Positions 1 through 8,387 of a DNA stretch of 64,000 nt are shown in pieces (position 1 is the first letter of the stretch; each line of letters begins with the position of its first letter). The translations under genes were made by a program, and so were the position numbers. Source of the stretch: Catellatospora methionotrophica (lineage in GTDB: Bacteria; Actinomycetota; Actinomycetes; Mycobacteriales; Micromonosporaceae). The notes beneath the pieces were generated by a model. It was not told the origin of the DNA and did no database searches. It was given only the letters and a program-made list of their open reading frames with translations. The stretch lies in NCBI RefSeq assembly GCF_011297335.1, contig NZ_JAAOTJ010000003.1:62001-126000 (forward strand), read 5' to 3'.

Positions 1-672
1 TTGCCGTCTTGCGCCTCGTCCAGAGCTTTCCGAGAGACGCATTCCGCTGTCGAACTGTCGACTCGACCGATAGAAGCCCCGCCTGACGGGCAGAACTGGC
101 GGAACGGCGGGAGGTACGACCGCGGCAGGGCCGCTCATCGTGGCCTTGAGCAACTCCTCGGTCATTACCGCCATGAAGTAGGCGTCCCGACGGCTTGGCT
201 GCCGAATCCAAGTCGCACCTACGTCGGTCCAAAAGGCGCGAGCGACGGAGCCTCTGAAGAATCTCTCCGCTGAGGCGCGGAGCATCAGTTCATCGATGTC
301 GCGAATGCGCCACAGCGTCAGCCAGTGGGTACAGATGAGATTACAGAAGACGCGGAGCCGGTAGTTCGGATCGTCGCCCTCTTCGCCCCAACTATAGGTC
401 AAGGCAGGATTTTCGAGCGTGTACTTGACCAGCTCGAACTGCCGCTGGTTCATCGTGTACAGCAAGTTAGTCCGATGCTCCCGATGCTGTAACACGAGCG
501 AGACCGACACCCCGCAGAGCGCGATCGCTGCTACTAGTGCCGAGACGCCTTCCGCGCCAGGCATGGATAGGGCCGAACGTGCTTGCACCGCCAGAAGGGA
601 CGAGGTGGCAACGAATCCGGCGGTGGAAATTACGGAGATCGCAACAAGGGTTGACCGCTTCACCTGGAGCAT
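1..672 (-). CDS. DUF6082-like two-helix membrane protein (3' end outside window)
   Basis: The minus strand is open for 224 codons from an ATG at 672 to the window edge with no stop, so the C-terminus is missing. Two hydrophobic segments (about residues 6-28 and 40-61) are followed by HREHRTNLLYTMNQRQFELV and a soluble region rich in W, R and aromatic residues. Two N-terminal helices followed by a Q-x-E-L stretch resemble DUF6082 proteins of streptomycetes and relatives, whose role is unknown. Assignment is from recalled family features, not a search. No clear Shine-Dalgarno sequence supports the start. GC content is slightly lower than in the neighbouring operon, consistent with an accessory gene. 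Confidence 0.6.
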   Translation of the reverse strand, partial: MLQVKRSTLVAISVISTAGFVATSSLLAVQARSALSMPGAEGVSALVAAIALCGVSVSLVLQHREHRTNLLYTMNQRQFELVKYTLENPALTYSWGEEGDDPNYRLRVFCNLICTHWLTLWRIRDIDELMLRASAERFFRGSVARAFWTDVGATWIRQPSRRDAYFMAVMTEELLKATMSGPAAVVPPAVPPVLPVRRGFYRSSRQFDSGMRLSESSGRGARRQ

Positions 673-887
673 GTGGCCATCGTGTCAGCGAGCCGCAACC
701 TGCCGCCTCATGTTGTCGCTATGCCGCTTCCGGCTTCCGCTCCCTGCCCGAGTTTCTTACCGCACGGCATTTTCACCCCTGCGCAACCTGTGGTCGTCGA
801 GGTCTGAGGCGTCGGTCGCCCTTCTCACTAATCGAAAGCCCATTAACACATTCCAGCGAGCGATGCACGTCCCGTGTTAGCGGGAAC

Positions 888-1865
888 TTAGCGTGTTTGA
901 TGCGATGGGGACGCCGGCGGGCGCGGATGCCTGATGCCGCTACCCCAGCCGACCTCCCATCCCTCTGTATCGTCGAAGTAGTCGGCGTAAGCGATCGGGG
1001 GCGCGTTGTGCTTCTCGACGAGCTGCATGAGTCCAGCGAACCAGGCGACGTACGCGGGATCGTCATGGGTGACCGCGATCGTAGGCAACGCACCGAGTAT
1101 GAGGTCGGCGACTACATCGGGCGCGGTGGTGACGGTGACCTCTCCACCCGCGAACGCGGTCAGCGCGCCAGTCGTGTAGCAGACCGCCTGCTTCTCGTTG
1201 CGTACGTGGAGGTAGCCGTGTTCGCTGACGAAGTTGTCGGGAGCGGCGACCGCGACCCGCCAGTACATGCCAGACGCGCTCATCCCCGGTAGTACGCGCA
1301 CGCTGTGATAGCCACGTTGGTGCAGAGTTTGCACGCCTTGAAGGATGCGTAACGGCGTCGAGCGTGCGAGTGCCCGGCGAACCTCCTCAAGGACGTCCTC
1401 GTCCGTAACCACAAGCCGTACTTCGTCAGCGCGAGTGGCGGCGGTTGCGATCGTCGCGACGGCTGCGGAGATGGCGTCATGTCGCGGCCAGCCATAGGCG
1501 CCAGAGCCGATGAGTGGAAACGCCACAGTGCGCAGGCCGAGATCGTCGGCGACTTCCAGTGCGCGCCGGTAGCAGGACTCCAAGACCGATCGATCGCGCT
1601 GCCCAGCCGTGTAGTCGGGTCCAACTGTGTGGATGACCCACTTCGCAGGCAGGTTGCCCGCCGTAGTCCAGGCCGCATCACCGGTAAGAAGCCCGTTCGG
1701 AAACCTGGTGATGCAGTCGTGGAGAATCGCTGGTCCTCCCAGCCGATGAATCGCGCCGTTCACTCCACCGCCACCTCCACCGATCACCGCGTTGCTCGCG
1801 GTGTTGACGACGGCGTCCACGGCCTGCTTCGTGATGTCTCCAACGACGGCGATAAGCGTGGTCAC
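888..1865 (-). CDS. Macrodomain protein with an extra C-terminal domain
   Basis: A 325-residue protein. Residues about 1-160 form a macrodomain, a fold that binds ADP-ribose and in MacroD-type members removes ADP-ribose or hydrolyses O-acetyl-ADP-ribose. Visible signatures are GDITKQAVDAVVN, a glycine run ending GGVNGAIH, and PLIGSGAYGWP near the end of the fold. MacroD-type enzymes have GVDGAIH, so the catalytic-loop Asp is Asn here. Residues about 170-325 are a second region (RGYHSVRVLPGMSASGMYWR, then WFAGLMQLVE and YADYFDDTEGWEVGWGSGI) that I cannot assign. The open frame extends upstream to a GTG at 1994 but crosses the hairpin at 1923-1953. The GTG at 1865, just before the macrodomain, is therefore the better start. 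Confidence 0.78.
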   Translation of the reverse strand: MTTLIAVVGDITKQAVDAVVNTASNAVIGGGGGGVNGAIHRLGGPAILHDCITRFPNGLLTGDAAWTTAGNLPAKWVIHTVGPDYTAGQRDRSVLESCYRRALEVADDLGLRTVAFPLIGSGAYGWPRHDAISAAVATIATAATRADEVRLVVTDEDVLEEVRRALARSTPLRILQGVQTLHQRGYHSVRVLPGMSASGMYWRVAVAAPDNFVSEHGYLHVRNEKQAVCYTTGALTAFAGGEVTVTTAPDVVADLILGALPTIAVTHDDPAYVAWFAGLMQLVEKHNAPPIAYADYFDDTEGWEVGWGSGIRHPRPPASPSHQTR

Positions 1866-1922
1866 GACACCAGTCTGCGGTGAGCGCCGTTCGCGATCAA
1901 TGCTGAGGGCGGCGATAAGAAC

Positions 1923-1953
1923 CGCCCCGCCCTCGTGTGAAGAAGGCGGGGCG
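1923..1953 (-). terminator. Hairpin terminator after the PFNA/type VII operon
   Basis: A perfect 9-bp stem (CGCCCCGCC against GGCGGGGCG) encloses a 13-base loop. Read on the minus strand it is followed by GTTCTTAT. It lies about 115 bases past the last gene of the large minus-strand operon and before the macrodomain gene, so it most likely ends operon transcription. Confidence 0.6.
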
Positions 1954-2068
1954 CTCTCATAGCTCGCACCGTTGTCAGCGTACGACTTAGTCACTCAGGT
2001 GTCGAGCGCGACCACTCAACCTCAGAACCTCTCTCACACCGTGTTTCACAGTCTTCCTGGACGCTGGG

Positions 2069-2686
2069 TCAGGCGGTGACCGCCGTAGGCAGCGAGGCCA
2101 GTGCCTCGCCGAACAACCGCAGCGCCTCGTCGAGGGTCGCCGCCGGCTGGCGTGGATCCGCCTCGCCGCGCAGCACCCTCCAGCCGCCGTCGGCCAGCGC
2201 GGCCACGGCGGCCGTGCCGCCACCGCTGGCCGACTCGCTGCGGCAGGCCACCAGCGCTGGCCGGGGTTCACCGAGGTAGCGCCTGGCCACGGAGACCAGC
2301 AGCTCGACCGGGCTAACCCCGGCGCGTACGCCCTGGATCTCGAAGGTGCCGTAGGCGCGCGGCGCGAGCAGGAACATGCCCCTGTCGTGAACGTACAGGT
2401 GGGCGGCGTCGGCGGTGTCTCCGGTGAGCAGGCTGACCTCCACCCACAGCACCGGCTCGGTGAGGCCGCGCAGAACGGCCGCGAGCGGAGCCGCCAGGGT
2501 CAGTTCGGTGCCGGTGCCCGTCGCCAGGCCGCGCACGGTGAGCGAGCCGAGCCCTTCCCGCAGCAGCAGCTCGCCGCTGTTCTGCTCGGTCAGGCGCAGC
2601 CTGGCCCACGCCGTGCGCCGCTGGTCCGCGTCGGCCAGGGTCAGCAGAAATGCGAGCTCGCCGCTGGTCAATGCCAGTTTTTCCAT
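2069..2686 (-). CDS. Unknown protein at the end of the WXG100 operon
   Basis: A 205-residue soluble protein without signal peptide or membrane helix. The start MEKLALTSGEL is preceded by GAGAGGGAGA and lies 13 bases after the stop of the 288-residue WXG100 gene, so it is the last gene of the operon. It is rich in alternating hydrophobic residues typical of an alpha/beta fold (for example VLWVEVSLLTG, GMFLLAPRAYGTFEI). Size and position next to WXG100 substrates are compatible with an EspG-like cytosolic chaperone of type VII secretion, but I see no motif that proves this. A longer in-frame ATG at 2737 would overlap the upstream gene and is less likely. Confidence 0.6.
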   Translation of the reverse strand: MEKLALTSGELAFLLTLADADQRRTAWARLRLTEQNSGELLLREGLGSLTVRGLATGTGTELTLAAPLAAVLRGLTEPVLWVEVSLLTGDTADAAHLYVHDRGMFLLAPRAYGTFEIQGVRAGVSPVELLVSVARRYLGEPRPALVACRSESASGGGTAAVAALADGGWRVLRGEADPRQPAATLDEALRLFGEALASLPTAVTA

Positions 2687-2699
2687 GGGGGTCTCCCTC

Positions 2700-3566
2700 T
2701 CAGAACAGCCTGTCCCACAGTGATTTGGCGCTGTCACCGATGAAGTGCGCTTCCGAGACCAGCAGGTCGGCGCCGTAGCGGAGGTGACCGTCCCAGCCGG
2801 AGTACCGCTCGGTCATCTCGGCGAGCTCGGCGGGCGACAAGGAGCCGCCATAACGGTCGGCGACGATGCTGTTGAAGATCGCGTCCTGGAAGTGGGTCTT
2901 CTCCTGCAAGAAGTTCCCGATCCCTGTTCCGATGTACATGCCGGTCTCCCAGGCACCGGTCAACAGGCCGACGCGTGGAACCACGGCGGAGGTGACGTCC
3001 CAGACGAGTTTGCCCACGGTAAAGGGCTGAACGTCGCCACGCAGAAATTCTTCCCGAAGCTGTGCAACGTCTACAGCGACGGAGAGTGCGTCCAGCGGGC
3101 CGACCTTGAGAGGCAGCACATTGTCGAGGTGCTTGAGTGTTCGCCACGTCATGTCGAGATCCAGGCCCCTGGTCCAGTCCAGCGCCTGGAAGCCGTCGAG
3201 CAGGTCCCCGAGGTCGTCGAGGTCGAGCATGTACGGCAGCGGCATCACCTGGAGGCCCTGCAAGCCGGATCCGCGTTGTAGGGTGCCGCCGCCGGATTCG
3301 CTGGCCCCGCGTTGCTGCGCGGCGTTCGTGCGCAGGGTGCGGGCGGTCTGGCGCAGCATTTCGCAGGCCGCGCTGATGACGGCGGTCTGTCGCTGACGCC
3401 ACTCCTGCCTGACGTGTTCCCCGTCGCGCCCCTCCCAGTGGACGCGGCCGAGGGTGCCGCCGATGGTCGAGCGGACGCCTTCCAGGGACCGCGCGCCGCG
3501 GTCGAGCTGGTCGGCGAACGCGTCGAGCTGCTCCGGATCGGCCCCGACGAAGCCCTGTGTGGGCAT
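2700..3566 (-). CDS. Long WXG100-type protein, probable type VII substrate
   Basis: A 288-residue protein. Residues about 8-100 are a helical hairpin of WXG100/LXG type: VGADPEQLDAFADQLDRGA, then the turn HWEGRDGEHVRQEW, which carries W-x-G. Residues 100-288 are a second region with no recognisable toxin motif; it has a small glycine-rich hydrophobic stretch (TGMYIGTGIGNFL) and ends KSLWDRLF. Secreted proteins with an N-terminal WXG100 module and a C-terminal cargo are typical substrates of EccC/EssC ATPases. The gene sits 76 bases after a short WXG100 gene, which may be its partner. No nuclease or hydrolase signature is visible, so a toxin role would be speculation. Confidence 0.75.
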   Translation of the reverse strand: MPTQGFVGADPEQLDAFADQLDRGARSLEGVRSTIGGTLGRVHWEGRDGEHVRQEWRQRQTAVISAACEMLRQTARTLRTNAAQQRGASESGGGTLQRGSGLQGLQVMPLPYMLDLDDLGDLLDGFQALDWTRGLDLDMTWRTLKHLDNVLPLKVGPLDALSVAVDVAQLREEFLRGDVQPFTVGKLVWDVTSAVVPRVGLLTGAWETGMYIGTGIGNFLQEKTHFQDAIFNSIVADRYGGSLSPAELAEMTERYSGWDGHLRYGADLLVSEAHFIGDSAKSLWDRLF

Positions 3567-3642
3567 CTGGCTCCCTTCCTGCGACCTGCTGCTGGACGAT
3601 GTGGGTCGCCGACCGGTCGTCGGCGACCCGGGTGCCGTGGCC

Positions 3643-3909
3643 TCAGTGGGCGGCGGCCTGCTCCTGCTCGTTGGCGTTGCGGGTCGCCACGGAGGACGTG
3701 TCGCGCAGCGCCGACGCCACGTTCAGCAGCTGGCTGCGGTGGCCGGAGTTCCATTCGCTGCGGAAGCGGTCGGCGTCGGCGCCGCGCCACTCGACGCTGC
3801 CGAGCTGGTGGGTCAGCGAGTTGGCGATGGCCTCGATCTCGTCGGCCTTGGTGCCGAGCATCTTGGCCAGGTGCCGGACGGCCTGGATGTCCATACCGGT
3901 GAGAGACAT
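3643..3909 (-). CDS. WXG100 (ESAT-6-like) small protein
   Basis: An 88-residue protein without signal peptide. The helix-turn-helix hairpin with W-x-G in the turn (GSVEWRGADADRFRSEW) near the middle is diagnostic of the WXG100 family. Length is close to the usual 95-100. These proteins dimerise and are exported by EccC/EssC ATPases, and the EccC gene lies directly upstream. The start MSLTGMDIQAV is preceded by AAGAAGGAGAAACG, a strong ribosome binding site. It probably pairs with the 288-residue WXG100 protein downstream. Confidence 0.88.
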   Translation of the reverse strand: MSLTGMDIQAVRHLAKMLGTKADEIEAIANSLTHQLGSVEWRGADADRFRSEWNSGHRSQLLNVASALRDTSSVATRNANEQEQAAAH

Positions 3910-3987
3910 CGTTTCTCCTTCTTGTGATGAGCCAAGAGCCCAGGTCGGGTCATGGCTGACGGTACGTATCTGCCTCGTGACCGGGAA

Positions 3988-4003
3988 TGGGGAGCACTCC
4001 CCA
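3988..4003 (-). other. Small intercistronic hairpin between eccC and WXG100 gene
   Basis: TGGGGA-GCAC-TCCCCA forms a 6-bp stem in the 104-base gap between the secretion ATPase and the WXG100 gene. It has no T-tract. It could be an mRNA processing or stability site that sets a higher level for the small substrate, but this is inference. Confidence 0.3.
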
Positions 4004-4013
4004 CCCCCGGGTG

Positions 4014-7000
4014 TCAGCCCTCTTCGAAGCCGACGCCGACCACCGCGGTCCGGCCTGCCCGCACGAGCAGGCCACGGCCTGGCGGGAAGTCGGCACGGGG
4101 CAGTTTCATCGGGAACTCCGTGGTGAACACCCGGTCGCCGTCGCCGGAGTCGGGGCTGAGCGCCAGCCCGTAGCGGCTGCGTTTGAGCAGCTCCAGGGGT
4201 CCGGACTTGGAGCCCAGCGTGCTCGTGTCGCTCTCGCCGACGACGAAGCCACCCTGGTCCAGGCAGACGCGTACCAGTTCGGTGACCGCGTCGGCGGTGT
4301 CGGTGTCCATCGTGTACGCGGCGAACTCACCGACGTTCTCGATGAGGATCGCCTGGGGTGCGGTTGCGGTGAGCTGCTGGGCGAGTGTCTTGGCCTGGTC
4401 GCGTACCTCGTCGAGTCCGCACGCCTGGGTCCGCCACAGCGGCAGGTCGGCCAGGTCGGAGCGGCGGGCCGGGGACAGCAGGTGCAGGCCGAGGTCGGGT
4501 TTCCAGCGGTGCAGGGCGCGGGCGATCGTCCGTACCGCCGAGGTCCGGCCCGACTGCGGCGGTCCGGAGATGAGGAAGCCGCCCTGCGGGACCACGGTCG
4601 CCGGTGACAGGGTCTCGGCGAGCAGGCCGACGACGGGCAGGCCGTTGTCGGTCGACGGCAGCTGGCGGGCCAGTACCCGGTCGGGCATGCCGCGTACGGG
4701 TGGCGCTGCGGAGATGCCCGCGCGGATCATGGCGTCGGCGAACTCGCGTACCGCCGCTGCCTGCAGCTGTGTCTGGGGTGCGCCGCCGAGGAGCGCGACC
4801 TGCAGTTCCTCTCCGAGCAGCAGGCCCCGGCCGACCGGTGAGGAAGGCTGCAGGACGTCGACGGGCACGTCGAGGGCGCTGTAGTCGTTCGGGTCGGCCA
4901 TCCGCAGCACGACCCTGGTCTGCACCGCCGAGGCCAGGGCGGACGGGACCGACGCGGGCCGGTCGGCGGTGAGCAGCACGTGCAGGCCGACCGCGCGGCC
5001 GTCGCGGGCGAGCTGGCAGAAGGCGTCGAAGTGTTTGAGGCGGTCGACGGTCTCGTACGCCTGCCGGAACGCGTCGGTGCCGTCGACCAGGAGCAGGATG
5101 CGTGCCTCGTGCGGGGCGCCGGCCAGGGTGCGGTAGTCGGTGATGCTGCCCGCGCCGATCCGACTGTACCGCTCTCCCCGGTCGGCCACCAGCTGGGTGA
5201 GCCACTTGATGAGCCGGATGGTGCGGTCGGTGTCCGCGCCGCTGATGATGCTGCCGACGTGGGGCAGTTCCTCCAGCATGGCCAGGCCGCGGTTGCCGAA
5301 GTCCAGGCCGTAGACGTGGCAGGGTCCGCCGCGGACGGTGAACCCCGCGGCGATGGCCAGGGTGCGCAGCAGGGTGCTCTTGCCCGAGCCGCCGGTGCCG
5401 TAGACGGCGAGGTTTCCCTGCTCGTCGGGCCTGAACGCGATCGGCGGCTGGTCCTGCTCCTCGGGCTGGTCGCATACGCCGAAGACGAGTTGCGTGTCCT
5501 GGCGCAGGGTGGGCACCCTGGCCAGGTCGTGCACTCCGGCCAGGGCGGGCAGCCAGGGCTGGCGCGGGCGCGGGATCTGGGCCTCGCGGCTGGCGAGGCT
5601 GATCGCGGCGATCATCCGCTGGATGTCGGTCGCCCCTAGGTCGGCCTGGCTCTGGTCGACCTCGGGCGCCTCCCACACCACCCGCGCGCCGAAACGAAGT
5701 TCCTCCAGCACGATCTCCGGTGGTGGTGGCGCCTCGCTGGTCCAGCCGCCGGCGTAGCCGGTCTGGAACGGCACGAGCCGGCCGGGTCCGGTCTTGGAGA
5801 CCGCGCGGCCGGGGATCGCCGAGTCGAAGAACGCCGCCTGCGGCGAGCCGAGCACGTCGACGCTGTCGCCCTCGTCGGCGGTGCGCAGCGCCAGGCGCAG
5901 GTTGGTGTTGGCGCGCAGGTTGTCGGTGATCACGCCGGCCGGGCGCTGGGTCGCGAGGATGAGGTGTACGCCGAGCGAGCGGCCCCGCTGGGCCACGTCC
6001 ACGACGCCGTCGACGAACTCGGGCAGTTCCTTGACCAGGGCGGCGAATTCGTCGACGACGATCACCAGGCTGGGCGGCACGTCGGCGACGCCGGTCTTCT
6101 CCAGTTCGATGAGGTCCTTGACCTTGTGCAGCGCGAACTGCCTCTCCCTGCCGCGTAGTTCGGCCCGCAGTGAGGTCAGGGCGCGGCGGACCAGGTGCGG
6201 GTCGAGGTCGGTGAAGTTGCCGACCGTGTGCGGCAGCAGCGCCAGGTCCTTAAAGGCGGAGCCGCCCTTGTAGTCGATGAGCATGAACGTCAGCCGCTGC
6301 GGGCTGTGTGCTGCGGCCATGGCGAGGATCCACGCCTGCAGCAGTTCGCTCTTGCCGGAGCCGGTGGTCCCGCCGACCAGCGCGTGTGGGCCGTCCTCGC
6401 GCAGGTCGAGGGTGTGCGGGCCGAGCGCGGTGCGGCCGATCACGGCCCGCAGCGTGCCGGCTTTGCGGCTCGGGCCGGCTGCCGCGTACGGCCCGGTGAG
6501 GATCGACCGGTTCTGCACCCAGTTCTCCAGCACGTGCTCAGCGGTGGCCGTCACAGGTTCGTCGGCGACGGCCAGCAGGGAGACGGTCCGGGGCAGGTCG
6601 CTGTCGTCGTCGACGCGGGCTCCGACGTCCACCAGCGGCGACATGAGCCGCCCCACGGCTGCTGCGCCCTGGGCGTCGAGCAGTTCCACGGCCAGCGGTG
6701 TCACCGCGTCTCCGCTGTGGACGTACCCCACGGTGGCTTTCGTGGTCGATGCGGGGACCTCGACGAAGGTGCGGCACGCGGCCGGAAGCTGGGAGCTGTC
6801 ACCGGCTATCCAGAGCACGTGTACGCCGTGACGCCAGCCGCGCTCGCCGAGTTCGACCAGCCGGCTGCGATCCACCGGGGTCCGGTCCTCGACGAGTACG
6901 AGGATCGCCGGGGCGGTGGTCGGCTCCTGCTCGGCGGCGCGCAGGGCGACCTGTTCTTCCAGGGCTGAGACCAGCGCGACGGCTCCCTCATTGGTGCTGG

Positions 7001-8387
7001 TGAGGTGCCTGGGCGGCAGCGGGCTGTGCGGGGAGGTGGTGTGCGGCAGCCATTTGAGCCAGTCCCACGTGCGGGCGCTCTCGTCGTCAGTGAAGGCCGC
7101 AATGATCAGCTCGGCGGGCGAGTGGAGGCAGGCCGCCTGGGCGATGAGGGCGCGGGCCACGCCCAGGGCCAGGTCCCGCGCTCCGGCGACCCCGATCGCG
7201 CCGTGCTCGGCGGGGCTGGCGATGACCGGGACGCCCTCGACGGTGGCGTGCTCGCGGGCGATCGCGACGGCCTCGGCCATCAGGTCGCGGGGCAGGTCGC
7301 GCCCGGTCGGGAGTTTGATCACGCTGCGGGAGGGCTGCGGGCCCAGCCCGATCCGGAATTCGCAGAATCCGGGGTCGGCGGGTCGCCGGGTCCACAGCAG
7401 CGGACCGCGCCGGCGTACCGCCTCGACGCAGACGTCGGTGGCGGGGTGTTCGCGGCGACGCCACTCGATCTCGGTCTGCGCGGCGGCGGCGGCTTCGGTG
7501 GACAGGTCGGCGAGGTCCGCCCGGTAGCGGGCGACGGCCTTGCGGAAGCCCGACCGTCCGGCCATGGCCGTCTCGACCGCGAATCCCACGACCATGAGCG
7601 GGCTGAACGCCATGAAGATCAGCGACAGCGTCGACCGGGTGATCAGGTAGAGGACCGCCCCCATCAGCAGCGGCACGAGCAGGGCGATGATCGGGAACCG
7701 TGGCGTCTCGGGGCGCTTGGGCGGCTCGGGAGCGTCGTACTCCTGACCGGCGTAGCGGGGATCGAGGCGCGGCGGGCGGGTGAATCCGTCGGCCGCGCCG
7801 TCGGCCGGTCCGGTCGACGTGACCCGGATCGAGAGCCTGGTGTCGCCGAGCTGGACGACGTCGTCGGGGCGCAGCGTCGCGCGGGTGATCCGGGAGCCGT
7901 TGACCTCGACGCCGTTGGCCGAGGCCAGGTCGACGATCTCGGGCAGCGCGCCGATCGCGAACCGGATGTGGCGGCGTGAGGCCAGGGTGTCGGTGAGGAC
8001 CACGGCGTTGTCGCGGTCGCGGCCGATCACCCCGGCGCGGGTGCGCAGCGGGACGTCGCGGGGCACGCCCGACGGGTCGACCACGGTGGCGATCGCGACG
8101 GTCTCGCCGCCGGTCGCGGAGTAGCCCTCCGGTGCCCAGGTCAGGCCGACGGTCATGCCGGAGCGCAGGCCGCTGTCGGTGAGTTTCGAGGTCGGGTCGA
8201 GCGCGGCGTCGGTGGCGCCCTTGATGACCAGGGTGGGCCGGCCCTGGATGTGCCCGGCGTGGTGCGGGGCAGGGTCGGCGCGCCACAGCCGCTCAGCCAG
8301 GTCACCGACGGTGGCTCCGGTGTCGACCGTGGCCATCAGGTCCACGGCGGACGCGCCGCTGCGCTGCAACGTGATTTTGATCTTCAT
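4014..8387 (-). CDS. eccC: EccC/EssC-type type VII secretion ATPase with FHA domain
   Basis: A 1457-residue FtsK/SpoIIIE-family motor of type VII secretion. Order: ubiquitin-like start (1-85), FHA domain (about 119-190, with GVIGRDRD, SRRH and NGVEVNGS), two membrane helices near 225-270, then three P-loop modules. The Walker A motifs are GGTTGSGKSELL (near 671), GTGGSGKSTLL (near 996) and GPPQSGRTSAV (near 1274). The last has Arg for Lys, as is common in the degenerate third ATPase domain. An N-terminal FHA domain on a single-chain three-ATPase protein recalls EssC of Firmicutes. The start at 8387 has GGAGGTATCGC before it and overlaps the upstream stop by ATGA. The kinase and phosphatase in the operon could control FHA-dependent assembly. 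No EccB, EccD, EccE or MycP gene is present. Confidence 0.93.
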   Translation of the reverse strand: MKIKITLQRSGASAVDLMATVDTGATVGDLAERLWRADPAPHHAGHIQGRPTLVIKGATDAALDPTSKLTDSGLRSGMTVGLTWAPEGYSATGGETVAIATVVDPSGVPRDVPLRTRAGVIGRDRDNAVVLTDTLASRRHIRFAIGALPEIVDLASANGVEVNGSRITRATLRPDDVVQLGDTRLSIRVTSTGPADGAADGFTRPPRLDPRYAGQEYDAPEPPKRPETPRFPIIALLVPLLMGAVLYLITRSTLSLIFMAFSPLMVVGFAVETAMAGRSGFRKAVARYRADLADLSTEAAAAAQTEIEWRRREHPATDVCVEAVRRRGPLLWTRRPADPGFCEFRIGLGPQPSRSVIKLPTGRDLPRDLMAEAVAIAREHATVEGVPVIASPAEHGAIGVAGARDLALGVARALIAQAACLHSPAELIIAAFTDDESARTWDWLKWLPHTTSPHSPLPPRHLTSTNEGAVALVSALEEQVALRAAEQEPTTAPAILVLVEDRTPVDRSRLVELGERGWRHGVHVLWIAGDSSQLPAACRTFVEVPASTTKATVGYVHSGDAVTPLAVELLDAQGAAAVGRLMSPLVDVGARVDDDSDLPRTVSLLAVADEPVTATAEHVLENWVQNRSILTGPYAAAGPSRKAGTLRAVIGRTALGPHTLDLREDGPHALVGGTTGSGKSELLQAWILAMAAAHSPQRLTFMLIDYKGGSAFKDLALLPHTVGNFTDLDPHLVRRALTSLRAELRGRERQFALHKVKDLIELEKTGVADVPPSLVIVVDEFAALVKELPEFVDGVVDVAQRGRSLGVHLILATQRPAGVITDNLRANTNLRLALRTADEGDSVDVLGSPQAAFFDSAIPGRAVSKTGPGRLVPFQTGYAGGWTSEAPPPPEIVLEELRFGARVVWEAPEVDQSQADLGATDIQRMIAAISLASREAQIPRPRQPWLPALAGVHDLARVPTLRQDTQLVFGVCDQPEEQDQPPIAFRPDEQGNLAVYGTGGSGKSTLLRTLAIAAGFTVRGGPCHVYGLDFGNRGLAMLEELPHVGSIISGADTDRTIRLIKWLTQLVADRGERYSRIGAGSITDYRTLAGAPHEARILLLVDGTDAFRQAYETVDRLKHFDAFCQLARDGRAVGLHVLLTADRPASVPSALASAVQTRVVLRMADPNDYSALDVPVDVLQPSSPVGRGLLLGEELQVALLGGAPQTQLQAAAVREFADAMIRAGISAAPPVRGMPDRVLARQLPSTDNGLPVVGLLAETLSPATVVPQGGFLISGPPQSGRTSAVRTIARALHRWKPDLGLHLLSPARRSDLADLPLWRTQACGLDEVRDQAKTLAQQLTATAPQAILIENVGEFAAYTMDTDTADAVTELVRVCLDQGGFVVGESDTSTLGSKSGPLELLKRSRYGLALSPDSGDGDRVFTTEFPMKLPRADFPPGRGLLVRAGRTAVVGVGFEEG

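Noticed and set aside
1866-1994. Upstream extension of the macrodomain gene to the GTG at 1994
   Set aside because: The extension translates the 9-bp terminator hairpin and carries no domain; the GTG at 1865 fits the macrodomain start.
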